Source: Bacilli bacterium (GTDB taxonomy: Bacteria; Bacillota_I; Bacilli_A; RF39; UBA660). Taken from it: a stretch of 64,000 nt of DNA. The position numbers and the translations under genes are program-made. Within the stretch, counting starts at the first letter, position 1; the number at the start of each line of letters is the position of its first letter. The DNA lies in assembly GCA_017541885.1 (NCBI GenBank), contig JAFXYF010000015.1, positions 102,085-166,084 on the forward strand, read 5' to 3'. This document shows positions 16,333-24,616 of the stretch, piece after piece. The notes beneath the pieces are model-generated. The model had not been told where the DNA came from. It did no database searches and was given only the letters and a program-made list of their open reading frames with translations.

Positions 16333-17321
16333 AATGCTTGTTTTACTTTTTTAACAGTTACTTCTGCTTTAGCAAGAGCTTCATTAGTTCCTTTTTCTAG
16401 AACTTTTTCTACTTCTTCAGGATGTTCTTCATAGAACTTTCTCTTTTCTCTAATTGGTTCTAGGAAATTGTTAAGAGCTTCAATTAATTCTCTCTTACAT
16501 TGAACACATCCTCTTGCGCCTTTTTTACATTCTTCACAAATCTTATTATTATTTTCTTCATTATTTACTAATTTGTGATAGTAGTAAACCATACATACAT
16601 CTGGGTTTGCAGGATCATCTTTTTTTATCTTATTAGGATCTGTTACTGCGCCCATAACTTTCTTTTGAATGGTTTCATAATCATCTACTAAGTAAATTGC
16701 ATTACCTAAACTTTTACCCATCTTATCATTACCATCTAATCCTTTAATTCTTGGAGTATTTGATAATAATTGTTGTGGCTCTATTAGAGTTTCTCCATAA
16801 ATAGAATTAAACTTTCTAACTATTTCACGACATTGTTCAAGTAATGGCAATTGGTCATCTCCAACTGGTACTACTTCTCCATCAAAACATGTAATATCTG
16901 CAGCTTGTGATACTGGGTATCCTAAGAATCCATAAGTAATTGATTCTCCATCATTACCAAATAATTCTTTCTTTTGAGCTATTTCTGTTTTTACTGTTGG
17001 ATTTCTTTGTAATCTAGATACTGTTACTAAGTTAGAGTAGAAAACTGTTAATTCAGCAATTTGTGGTATCTTAGATTGAATAAAGAAATGAACTTTTTCA
17101 GGATCTAGTCCTATTGCGAGTAAATCTTTAGTTATTTCATAAACATTATGTCTAACTTTTTCTGGATTATCAAAGTTATCTGTTAATGCTTGTACATCTG
17201 CAATCTCTAAATAAAAGTCATAATTATCTTGAATGTTACGCCAAGTTTGACCAGCTCCAAAATAATGACCTAAATGTAGGTTACCTGTTGGTCTTAAACC
17301 TGTTAAAACTGTTTGTTTCAT
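16317..17321 (-). CDS. trpS: Tryptophan--tRNA ligase
   Basis: This class I synthetase of 334 residues charges tRNA-Trp. The N-terminus reads TGLRPTGNLHLGHYFGA, with GHYFG standing in the HIGH-type motif, and KMGKSLGN is the KMSKS-type motif (about residue 200). A short Cys-rich insertion (CEECKKGARGCVQCKR, about residues 261-276) is found in some TrpRS and may bind zinc. The ATG at 17321 lies behind GAGGAGTG on the minus strand; a TTG one codon earlier is less likely. It is the only minus-strand synthetase here and is monocistronic. Confidence 0.95.
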   Translation of the reverse strand: MKQTVLTGLRPTGNLHLGHYFGAGQTWRNIQDNYDFYLEIADVQALTDNFDNPEKVRHNVYEITKDLLAIGLDPEKVHFFIQSKIPQIAELTVFYSNLVTVSRLQRNPTVKTEIAQKKELFGNDGESITYGFLGYPVSQAADITCFDGEVVPVGDDQLPLLEQCREIVRKFNSIYGETLIEPQQLLSNTPRIKGLDGNDKMGKSLGNAIYLVDDYETIQKKVMGAVTDPNKIKKDDPANPDVCMVYYYHKLVNNEENNNKICEECKKGARGCVQCKRELIEALNNFLEPIREKRKFYEEHPEEVEKVLEKGTNEALAKAEVTVKKVKQALKIDY

Positions 17322-17462
17322 CAATAATCACTCCTCATAAGGGTATTCTATCATATTTTTATTATGATTTCTACAATTGTTCAAAATTTGATAAAAACAC
17401 GTGAAAAACGATAATTTTTAATAAAATTTGTGTAAAGTGGAAGATTAGTTTGCCTTAGTTCA

Positions 17463-17491
17463 TTGAGGAAATAGTCCAAAAATACTATAAT
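17463..17491 (+). promoter_or_regulatory. Promoter of the repeat surface protein
   Basis: TTGAGG (17463-17468), 17-bp spacer and TATAAT (17486-17491). The ATG at 17511 follows TAGGAG. Confidence 0.65.
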
Positions 17492-17510
17492 TAAACTAGG
17501 AGTACTATAT

Positions 17511-20321
17511 ATGAAAATAACTAGAAGAAAGCGTAGATTTGATAATAGAAAATATAGAATCTTTGCAATTCTAGTTTTTGTGTTGTGTTTAACTGTTGGA
17601 TATTCTCTACTTGGTACTGAATTAGGAATAACAGGTTCTATTAATATAGAGAGATATAAAGAACCAATTATAAGAACGACTTACTATAGTGATAATACTG
17701 CATTTAGAAGTGATACTTATAGAGAAAAAATAAAGATAATAAATCTAGATGATGAAATTAATCCTCCTAATAATGTAGTCGCAAGTTGGGATATAGGAGA
17801 AGCTAGAAATGGAAATGTAATGGCTTATATCACAACTAATCAAGAGGATAATACAATGTATGATTTATATATACAAGGAGATGGCCATTTATATGCAAAT
17901 GAGGATAGTACTTGTTTGTTTTATGAGTTAAGAGGACTTGATCAAATAAATGGAATTGATTCTCTAGATGTTTCGCGTGTTACAAATATGACTCATATGT
18001 TTTTTAATACTGGTTGTGATAGTACATCATTTACATTGGATTTGGGAAATAATTTTGACACAAGTAATGTGACAAATATGTATTATATGTTTTCTGGCAC
18101 AGGCTTTAAGAGTCCGGTTTTCACCTTAGATTTAGGCGATAAATTTGATACAAGTAATGTTACTAATATGGGATATATGTTTTCGATGTGTGGTAGATAT
18201 AGTACTGTTTTGTCCTTGGATTTAGGCGATAAATTTGATACAAGTAATGTTACAGGAATGTCAGGTATGTTTCAGCTTTGTGGCCAGGAAAGTACTGTAA
18301 TGACATTAGATTTGGGAGACAAATTTGATACAAGTAATGTTACAAGCATGAGTAATATGTTTGAAAGTTTTGGTTATGAAAGCACTGTTTTTACTCTCGA
18401 TTTAGGTGATAAATTTGACACAAGTAATGTTACAGGAATGGGAAGTATGTTTTCTTCTATTGGAAGTAAAAATCCAACATTCACCTTGAATTTAGGAAAT
18501 AAGTTTGATACAAGCAAGGTTAAAAATATGAATTATATGTTTAGTAGTGTTGGTTCTAAAAATGAAAACTTTACTCTTGATCTTGGCGATAAGTTTGACA
18601 CAAGTAGTGTAACTAAAATGAATAGAATGTTTTCTTATACTGCACATAGTAGTAAAGTTTTTACACTAGATTTAGGTGACAAATTTGATACTTCAAATGT
18701 TACTGATATGGAGTGTATGTTTTATCAAACTGGATACAAAAGCACAGTGTTCACTTTAGATTTAGGTGACAAATTTGATACAAGTAATGTTACTAAAATG
18801 AATTCAATGTTTAGAGAATGTGCTTATTATAGTCCAGTGTTTACACTGGATCTTGGAGATAAGTTTGATACTTCAAGTGTTACTGATATGAAATTGATGT
18901 TTTACCAAGCAGGTTTTATGAGCGAAGTAATGACATTAGATTTAGGCGATAAATTTAATACAATCAATGTTACTAATATGTCTGGAATGTTTTCTGGTAC
19001 GGGGAGACAAAGTACTGCTTTTACGTTGAACATAGGTAGCAAGTTTGATACAAGTAGTGTAACTGATATGGGGCAACTGTTTGCATCTTGTGGTTATAGT
19101 AGTCCAGTGTTTACCTTGAATCTAGGAGATAAATTTGATACTGGTAATGCGACCAATTTAAGTGGTCTGTTTTCTTACACGGGATATGTTAATACAACAT
19201 TTACTTTAGACTTAGGAGATAAGTTTGATACAAGTAGTGTTACAAATATGTCTGGTTTATTTAAATGTACTGGACATGATAGTACGATTTTTACATTAGA
19301 CTTAGGGAATAATTTTGATACAAGCAATGTAACTAGTATGTCTGGAATGTTTACTGGCACAGGATATAGTAGTACTGTCTTTACCTTAGATTTAAAAAAC
19401 AAATTTAATACAAGTAATGTAACTGATATGAATGCTATGTTTAACTGTACTGGTTTAGCAAATACATCTTTTACATTAGATTTAGGAAATAATTTTGATA
19501 CAAGCAATGTAACTAATATGAGAAATATGTTTGCTAATACAGGGTATAATAGTACAGTGTTTACTTTGAATTTGGGTGATAAATTTGATACAAGCAGTGT
19601 TACTGCAATGTCTGGAATGTTTTATAGTACTGGATATAATAGTTCTGTGTTTACACTAAATTTAGGAAACAAATTTGATACAAGCAATGTAACTACTATG
19701 GCAGGAATGTTTAATTCTACTGGATATAAAAGTACAGTGTTTACCTTGGATTTAGGAGATAAATTTGATACAAGTAATGTAACAGATATGAATACTGGAT
19801 CGGTTGCTCTTGATGTAACTAGTTCTACAGGTAACAAAGGAATGTTTGAAAGATGCGGTTATAGTAGCCCTGTTTTTACATTGAATCTTGGGAATAAATT
19901 TGATACTAGTCAAATAACGGATATGAACTATATGTTTAGGAGTTGTGGACGTTCTAGTTTGGTTTTTACTTTAGACTTGGGAGATAAATTTGATACAAGC
20001 AATGTAACCAAAATGTCTTATATGTTTAATGGGACTGGATATAGTAGTACATTATTTACTTTAAATTTAGGTAACAAGTTCTTCACATCAAATGTAACAA
20101 CGTTTTCATATATGTTTTCTTCTACAGGAAATGCAAATAATAGTTTTGAAGTTGATTTATCAACGTTTGATTTTAGTAATTCACCAGCTCATATAAATAT
20201 GTTTGGTGGTTGGAAAACAACTAATAAAGTATATGTAAAAGATGCTACAGATCAGGCTTGGATTATTAATAATAGTGGTAATAGTAATTTGACTACAAGT
20301 AATGTACTTATTAGAACATAA
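17511..20321 (+). CDS. Large surface protein built of BspA/DUF285-like repeats
   Basis: This 936-residue protein has a basic N-terminus and one hydrophobic segment (IFAILVFVLCLTVGYSLLG), which acts as signal or anchor. A unique region of about 145 residues follows, with WDIGE and a pre-repeat SRVTNMTHMF. Then come 23 near-identical 30-residue repeats of consensus FTLDLGDKFDTSNVTNM..MF..TGY.ST. These are the 'surface protein 26-residue repeat' (DUF285/BspA leucine-rich) type, with the core DTSNVTNMxxMF. Repeat 20 carries a 15-residue insertion. The protein ends in a short cap (DLSTFDFSNS...) and has no LPXTG signal, so it is probably held by the N-terminal helix. A role in adhesion is inferred from the family. 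It is monocistronic with its own promoter. Confidence 0.9.
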   Translation: MKITRRKRRFDNRKYRIFAILVFVLCLTVGYSLLGTELGITGSINIERYKEPIIRTTYYSDNTAFRSDTYREKIKIINLDDEINPPNNVVASWDIGEARNGNVMAYITTNQEDNTMYDLYIQGDGHLYANEDSTCLFYELRGLDQINGIDSLDVSRVTNMTHMFFNTGCDSTSFTLDLGNNFDTSNVTNMYYMFSGTGFKSPVFTLDLGDKFDTSNVTNMGYMFSMCGRYSTVLSLDLGDKFDTSNVTGMSGMFQLCGQESTVMTLDLGDKFDTSNVTSMSNMFESFGYESTVFTLDLGDKFDTSNVTGMGSMFSSIGSKNPTFTLNLGNKFDTSKVKNMNYMFSSVGSKNENFTLDLGDKFDTSSVTKMNRMFSYTAHSSKVFTLDLGDKFDTSNVTDMECMFYQTGYKSTVFTLDLGDKFDTSNVTKMNSMFRECAYYSPVFTLDLGDKFDTSSVTDMKLMFYQAGFMSEVMTLDLGDKFNTINVTNMSGMFSGTGRQSTAFTLNIGSKFDTSSVTDMGQLFASCGYSSPVFTLNLGDKFDTGNATNLSGLFSYTGYVNTTFTLDLGDKFDTSSVTNMSGLFKCTGHDSTIFTLDLGNNFDTSNVTSMSGMFTGTGYSSTVFTLDLKNKFNTSNVTDMNAMFNCTGLANTSFTLDLGNNFDTSNVTNMRNMFANTGYNSTVFTLNLGDKFDTSSVTAMSGMFYSTGYNSSVFTLNLGNKFDTSNVTTMAGMFNSTGYKSTVFTLDLGDKFDTSNVTDMNTGSVALDVTSSTGNKGMFERCGYSSPVFTLNLGNKFDTSQITDMNYMFRSCGRSSLVFTLDLGDKFDTSNVTKMSYMFNGTGYSSTLFTLNLGNKFFTSNVTTFSYMFSSTGNANNSFEVDLSTFDFSNSPAHINMFGGWKTTNKVYVKDATDQAWIINNSGNSNLTTSNVLIRT
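18030..20144 (+). repeat. 23 tandem copies of a 90-bp coding repeat
   Basis: In-frame units of 90 bp begin at 18030 and recur every 90 bp through repeat 19. Unit 20 (19740-19874) is 135 bp because of a 45-bp insertion. Units 21-23 start at 19875, 19965 and 20055. Units share long identical stretches (for example GATAAATTTGATACAAGTAA), so copy number could change by recombination. Confidence 0.95.
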
Positions 20322-20345
20322 AAAAAGAACCTTATGGTTCTTTTT
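20322..20345. terminator. Convergent terminator between the surface protein and rhomboid genes
   Basis: Perfect arms AAAAAGAACC (20322-20331) and GGTTCTTTTT (20336-20345). The A and T flanks make it usable from both strands. Confidence 0.85.
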
Positions 20346-20348
20346 ATT

Positions 20349-20942
20349 TTATATAAATGGGAATGAATTGAAATATAGGAAATATATTCCAAAGGCTATT
20401 CCACAGAGTGCTCCGATTAGGTGACCATCATGATATACTTTTGAATTGTGTTCTGTGATTGATCTTTTTACTTCTCCTAAAACATAGAATATACAAATTA
20501 GTATTACAGTTAATGGTATTTTACCTTCTTGAATATTTGTAAATGAACTTAGTACTATTAACATATAGACATTACCTGAGGCTCCTAAGATTCTATTATT
20601 AGTAAATATTATATTAAATAGTGCGATTACTAGAGAAGTTAAGGCAAACATTATAATTAAATCTATACTTCCATATTTTTCTTCTATCATTGGACCAACT
20701 AATAGAATATATAAAAAATTACCTATTAAATGATCTAGATCTTTATGACCAATACAGTGAGTAAACATTCTAATATATGTCATTGGATTTAATGGATTAG
20801 ACCTATAACTTTCAAATAGTTTTTTATTTGATGTACCTCTGGTGATTATATTTAAAAGCCAAGCTCCTAAACATATAAAAAGATATGTTAGTATTACTTT
20901 TGAGTTGTAATCAAACTTTAAATTTGTGATATCTAATTTCAT
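20349..20942 (-). CDS. Rhomboid-family intramembrane serine protease
   Basis: About 197 residues from the ATG at 20942, which lies behind AGAGGT; a longer in-frame start exists upstream but lacks a ribosome site. There are six or so hydrophobic segments. The catalytic Ser is in LGASGNVYM (GASG motif) and the catalytic His in YHDGHLIGALCGIAFG. The upstream HLIGNFLYILLVGPMIEEKYG matches the conserved His/Asn segment and the E.KYGS turn that follow in rhomboids. It would cleave membrane proteins within the bilayer; substrates are unknown. It is divergent from the gat operon. Confidence 0.9.
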   Translation of the reverse strand: MKLDITNLKFDYNSKVILTYLFICLGAWLLNIITRGTSNKKLFESYRSNPLNPMTYIRMFTHCIGHKDLDHLIGNFLYILLVGPMIEEKYGSIDLIIMFALTSLVIALFNIIFTNNRILGASGNVYMLIVLSSFTNIQEGKIPLTVILICIFYVLGEVKRSITEHNSKVYHDGHLIGALCGIAFGIYFLYFNSFPFI

Positions 20943-20981
20943 AATATTACCTCTTATCTTATCTCTATTATACCTTAAAAT

Positions 20982-21010
20982 TTGCAAATTTTGTCATTTT
21001 GTGGTATAAT
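20982..21010 (+). promoter_or_regulatory. Promoter in front of a possible 17-residue peptide gene
   Basis: TTGCAA (20982-20987), 17-bp spacer and TATAAT (21005-21010), with TGG directly before the -10 (extended -10). It points toward 21041, about 96 bp before a second promoter that serves the gat leader. Confidence 0.55.
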
Positions 21011-21040
21011 GTGTACACCAATTGAGTGATGGGGGTTATT

Positions 21041-21094
21041 ATGATTTGGATTTTATTATACGTAGTTGGAAAGAGACTGAAGAGTAGGGCTTAA
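21041..21094 (+). CDS. Possible 17-residue hydrophobic-basic peptide
   Basis: ATG at 21041 follows GGGGG (21031-21035) with 5 bases of spacing. It encodes MIWILLYVVGKRLKSRA: a hydrophobic half and a basic tail, ending TAA. It has its own promoter-like signal. It is far too short for statistical support. It could be a small membrane peptide, a leader peptide or chance. Confidence 0.3.
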   Translation: MIWILLYVVGKRLKSRA

Positions 21095-21105
21095 AATTAC
21101 GTAAT

Positions 21106-21134
21106 TTGACAAATAAAAAAATATAATATATAAT
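21106..21134 (+). promoter_or_regulatory. Promoter of the gatCAB-aspS T-box operon
   Basis: Consensus TTGACA (21106-21111), 17-bp spacer and TATAAT (21129-21134). The -35 overlaps the end of a 14-bp perfect palindrome (21094-21107). Confidence 0.85.
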
Positions 21135-21144
21135 GAATTTCGAA

Positions 21145-21412
21145 ATCGATGAGGAAGAAAAGTAAAAATAGAAATCTTTTACAGAGAGTTAAGGTTTGGT
21201 GGAACTTAACAAAGAACTATTTTGAAAGAACACTTCTGAGTGCTTAAAGAATTAAGTAGAATAAGCCGGTGCGCATACCGTTAACAATGCTTAGGTTTGA
21301 TGGAACCGAAAGTGATCATAGAGTTTTTCTATGATAATAAGGGTGGTACCGCGGAAACACTAGTCTTCGTCCCTTACTAATTTTAGTAGGAGATAAAGAC
21401 TAGTGTTTTTTT
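21145..21412 (+). promoter_or_regulatory. T-box leader (likely tRNA-Asn responsive) with terminator
   Basis: The leader has the conserved T-box AAGGGTGGTACCGCG (21339-21353), an AG-bulge type segment AGAGAGTTAAGG and a terminator AAACACTAGTCTT (21355-21367) pairing with AAGACTAGTGTTT (21396-21408), then T. The base of stem I can be drawn: GAAG (21154-21157) pairs with CTTC (21233-21236), and AAAATAG (21165-21171) with CTATTTT (21217-21223). AGTA (21161-21164) and GAA (21224-21226) then form the loop-E face of the specifier bulge. In the bulge AAC (21229-21231), followed by A, would read tRNA-Asn; this choice is my inference. Uncharged tRNA-Asn would favour antitermination and expression of the Asn-tRNA amidation genes downstream. 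Confidence 0.9.
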
Positions 21413-21428
21413 GTTAGGAGATGATAGT

Positions 21429-21728
21429 ATGATAGAAAAAGAAAAATTAAAATTATATGCAAATAAATTAATGTTTGATATGAAAGATGAAGAGTATCAG
21501 ACACTACAAGAAGAATTTGATATTATTTTAAAACAAATGGACTTGATTGGTAAAATTGATGGAATTGAAAAAGTTTCTCCTATGACTTTTCCATTTCCAA
21601 ATACTGATGCAGTTTTAAGAGAAGATGAAGAAGGGGATTATTTAACTGTATCTGAGGTATTAGAAAATGCTAAACATCAAATTGATGATCAAGTCAAAGT
21701 ACCAAAGGTGGTGAGTGAAGATGTATAG
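21429..21728 (+). CDS. gatC: Asp/Glu-tRNA amidotransferase subunit C
   Basis: This 99-residue small subunit bridges GatA and GatB. It has the family pattern of an N-terminal helix pair (EKLKLYANKLMFDMKDEEYQ) and the extended region VSPMTFPFPNTDAVLREDE that threads through GatA. The ATG at 21429 is 8 bases after TAGGAG; an ATG at 21421 touches that site. It overlaps gatA by 8 bp. It is expressed behind the T-box leader. Confidence 0.9.
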   Translation: MIEKEKLKLYANKLMFDMKDEEYQTLQEEFDIILKQMDLIGKIDGIEKVSPMTFPFPNTDAVLREDEEGDYLTVSEVLENAKHQIDDQVKVPKVVSEDV

Positions 21729-23175
21729 AGGTAAAAGTATATTAGAATTAAGAGAATTGCTTGATAGTGGAGAAGTTACTGTAGAAGAGTTATTTTCTGA
21801 TGCAAATACTATGGCACATTCATTTCAAGATGAATACAACTCATTTGTTACAATAATCGATAAATTAAAATATAAAGAGAGAGATTCTAAGTTATGTGGA
21901 ATTCCATATGCTTTAAAAGATAACTTTTCAACTAGTGGAATTTTAACTACTGCATCTTCAAATATTTTAAAAGATTATGTACCAGTATATGATGCGACTG
22001 TTTATAAGAAGCTTAAAAATGCTGGAGCAGTTCTTGTTGGTAAAACAGTACTTGATGAATTAGCTATGGGTGGTACTGGTACAACAGGACATACTGGAGT
22101 TGTGAAGAACCCATGGGATAAGACTCGTATGATTGGAGGTTCTTCTGCAGGAAGTGCTGCTGCTGTAGCACTTGGAATAGTACCTTTCTCAATTGGTAGT
22201 GATACAGGGGACTCTGTAAGAAAGCCTGCAGCATACGGTGGATTAGTTGGATTTAAACCAACTTATGGAAGAATATCAAGATATGGATTATTTGCTTTTG
22301 CGTCAAGTCTAGATCATGTTGCTTTATTTTCTAGAAGTGTAAGAGATGCTGCTATAGTTACTGATGTACTTAAAGGGTATGATCCACATGATATGACTTC
22401 TTTAAGAGATGATGGTATTTGTTTAGAAGATTCACTTGATAGAGACATGACTGGTAGAAAATTATTCTACATTAAAGAAATATGTGGAAAAGATCAATAT
22501 AAAGATAGTGATGACTCTGAATTAAAAGAAACTATTGATGAGTTTCACAAGATGATTGATAAGATTCGTGAGACTGGGATAGTTGTAGAAGAAGTATCTA
22601 TGGATAAGAAACTATTAGAAGCAATTTATCCAACTTATATGTGTATTAGTTGTGCAGAGGCTACTTCTAACAACTCAAACCTTACTGGTATACAGTTTGG
22701 TCCTAGAGGTGTAGGAGAATCTGTTGAAGAGATTATGTTTGATGCTAGAACTAAAGGTTTCTCTGAACTTATTAAGAGAAGATTTGTTTTAGGAAGTTAT
22801 ATATTACAAAAAGAAAACCAAGAAAAATTATTCTTAAATGCAGGGAGAGTTAGAAGAATGATTGTTGATAAAATGACTGAGTTCTTTAAAGAATATGATG
22901 GAATGATTGCTCCTTGTAGTGGAGGACCTGCTCCTAAGTTTGAAGCAACTTCTGAGAAGTTAAGTGATCGTTACCTAATACTTGAAAACCATTTAGCAAT
23001 TGGAAACTTTGGAGGATTCCCATCAATTACAATTCCTTATGGATTTGTAAGTGATTTACCAGTTGGATTAAACATTACTGGTAGAGTAAAAGAAGATGAT
23101 ATAGTTCTTGGACTTGCTTCTAAGGTAGAAGAAGTTACTGGACTAAAAGATATTTATAGTAAGGTAGGTGATTAA
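21721..23175 (+). CDS. gatA: Asp/Glu-tRNA amidotransferase subunit A
   Basis: The amidase subunit (484 residues) frees ammonia from Gln for GatB. Amidase-signature features are visible: IPYALKDNFS (catalytic Lys), GGSSAGSAAAVA (cis-Ser) and IGSDTGDSVRKPAA (nucleophile Ser). The usual text of the last motif is GSDTGGSIRQPA, so here the Gly before the nucleophile is Asp. The start is ATG 21721, overlapping gatC. The gene runs straight into gatB. The complex converts Asp-tRNA-Asn and/or Glu-tRNA-Gln. Confidence 0.93.
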   Translation: MYRGKSILELRELLDSGEVTVEELFSDANTMAHSFQDEYNSFVTIIDKLKYKERDSKLCGIPYALKDNFSTSGILTTASSNILKDYVPVYDATVYKKLKNAGAVLVGKTVLDELAMGGTGTTGHTGVVKNPWDKTRMIGGSSAGSAAAVALGIVPFSIGSDTGDSVRKPAAYGGLVGFKPTYGRISRYGLFAFASSLDHVALFSRSVRDAAIVTDVLKGYDPHDMTSLRDDGICLEDSLDRDMTGRKLFYIKEICGKDQYKDSDDSELKETIDEFHKMIDKIRETGIVVEEVSMDKKLLEAIYPTYMCISCAEATSNNSNLTGIQFGPRGVGESVEEIMFDARTKGFSELIKRRFVLGSYILQKENQEKLFLNAGRVRRMIVDKMTEFFKEYDGMIAPCSGGPAPKFEATSEKLSDRYLILENHLAIGNFGGFPSITIPYGFVSDLPVGLNITGRVKEDDIVLGLASKVEEVTGLKDIYSKVGD

Positions 23176-23176
23176 G

Positions 23177-24616
23177 ATGTTTAAACCTGTTATAGGATTA
23201 GAGGTTCATTGTGAATTAGATACTAAAACAAAAAACTTTTCTGCAGCTCCAGCGTTCTTTACTGAAGAACACAATACACATGTTTCTACTGTTGATTTAG
23301 GTTTACCTGGAATACTTCCTGTAGCAAACAAAGAAGCGGTTAGAAGAAGTATTTTAACATCTATGGCTCTACATTGTGAAATTCCTGATGAAGTAATTTT
23401 TGATCGTAAAAACTATTATTATGCAGATTTACCTAAAGGATATCAGATTACTCAAAATACTAAGCCTATGGGTATTCATGGTTATTTAGATATATTAGTA
23501 TCTGGAGAAATGAAAAGAGTAGATATTCATGATTTACATCTTGAAGAGGATACTGCTTCACTTGAACACTATCCAAAATATTCTTTAATTGACTACAACA
23601 GAAGTGGTGTTCCTTTAATGGAAATTGTTACTGAACCTTGCCTACATAGTGCAGATGAAGCTGTTACTTTCTTAGAAGATTTAAGAGATATATTCTTATA
23701 TTTAGGAGTAAGTGAGGCAAAAAGCAACTACGGACAAATGAGATGCGATGTGAACATTTCTTTAATGAAAGACACTGATACAGAATTAGGTACTAAAGTA
23801 GAGATGAAGAATATCAACGCATTTAGTGATGTTCGTGCCGCAATAGAATATGAGATTAAAAGACAAAGTGAATTATTAAGTAAAGGTGAAAAGATTGTTC
23901 AAGAGACTCGTAGAATTGCAGAAGATGGTAAGACTTATTCAATGAGAGAAAAAGTTGATGCAATCGACTACAAATATTTTATTGAACCAAATATTCCTAG
24001 TACTCCAATTAGTGATGAGTATAAAAAAGAATTATATGGATTGTTACCAGAATTTAAATTAGAGAGATATTTAAAGTATAAAGATACTTATAAAATGAGT
24101 GAAGAAGATGCTTCTACAATTAGTAAAACAAGAAGTTTAGCTGATTATTTTGAAGAAGTATTATCATACGATACAGATATTTCTTTAACTGTTAATTTTG
24201 TAACAACAACAATTATAAGTACACTTAAAAAGAAAGAAATTGAAATAGAAGATTTATTTATAACACCAAAAATGTTAAGTGATGTAATAAAACTTGTGTC
24301 TTCTGATAAGATGAGTTTAGATGCATCTAAAAAATTATTATATGAAGCAATTGAAACTAAGACGGACCCAATGGAATTAGTTAAGAAAAAAGGTTTATCA
24401 CAAATTAGTGACAGAGACACTCTTTTAAAACTAATACAATCTATAATGGATGAGAGTCCTGAAGTGGTTCGTCAATATGTAGAAGATGGAAATACTTCTG
24501 CGATTAACTATTATGTTGGCCAAACTATGATTAAATCTAATAGACAGGCTAACCCAAATTTATCAAGAGAAATTATTATAGAAGAATTAGAAAGGAGAAG
24601 TGGTAAAGATGGATAG
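23177..24616 (+). CDS. gatB: Asp/Glu-tRNA amidotransferase subunit B
   Basis: This 479-residue protein is the tRNA-binding kinase/transamidase subunit. It starts PVIGLEVHCELDTKTKNFS and carries YADLPKGYQITQ, HLEEDTASLEH, DYNRSGVPLMEIVTEP and the C-terminal YqeY/GatB tail domain. The N-terminal zinc Cys set of some GatB proteins is absent, as in S. aureus. ATG 23177 follows AAGGTAGGTG, 1 bp after the gatA stop. It overlaps aspS by 8 bp. Confidence 0.95.
   Translation: MFKPVIGLEVHCELDTKTKNFSAAPAFFTEEHNTHVSTVDLGLPGILPVANKEAVRRSILTSMALHCEIPDEVIFDRKNYYYADLPKGYQITQNTKPMGIHGYLDILVSGEMKRVDIHDLHLEEDTASLEHYPKYSLIDYNRSGVPLMEIVTEPCLHSADEAVTFLEDLRDIFLYLGVSEAKSNYGQMRCDVNISLMKDTDTELGTKVEMKNINAFSDVRAAIEYEIKRQSELLSKGEKIVQETRRIAEDGKTYSMREKVDAIDYKYFIEPNIPSTPISDEYKKELYGLLPEFKLERYLKYKDTYKMSEEDASTISKTRSLADYFEEVLSYDTDISLTVNFVTTTIISTLKKKEIEIEDLFITPKMLSDVIKLVSSDKMSLDASKKLLYEAIETKTDPMELVKKKGLSQISDRDTLLKLIQSIMDESPEVVRQYVEDGNTSAINYYVGQTMIKSNRQANPNLSREIIIEELERRSGKDG

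Noticed and set aside
17322..17510. Riboswitch or T-box in front of trpS
   Set aside because: The trpS upstream region on the minus strand is short and holds no T-box sequence or terminator hairpin.
18030..20144. Regular 90-bp periodic repeats that could suggest a CRISPR array or minisatellite
   Set aside because: The units are in frame with one long gene, have no spacer/repeat alternation and encode a known surface repeat type.
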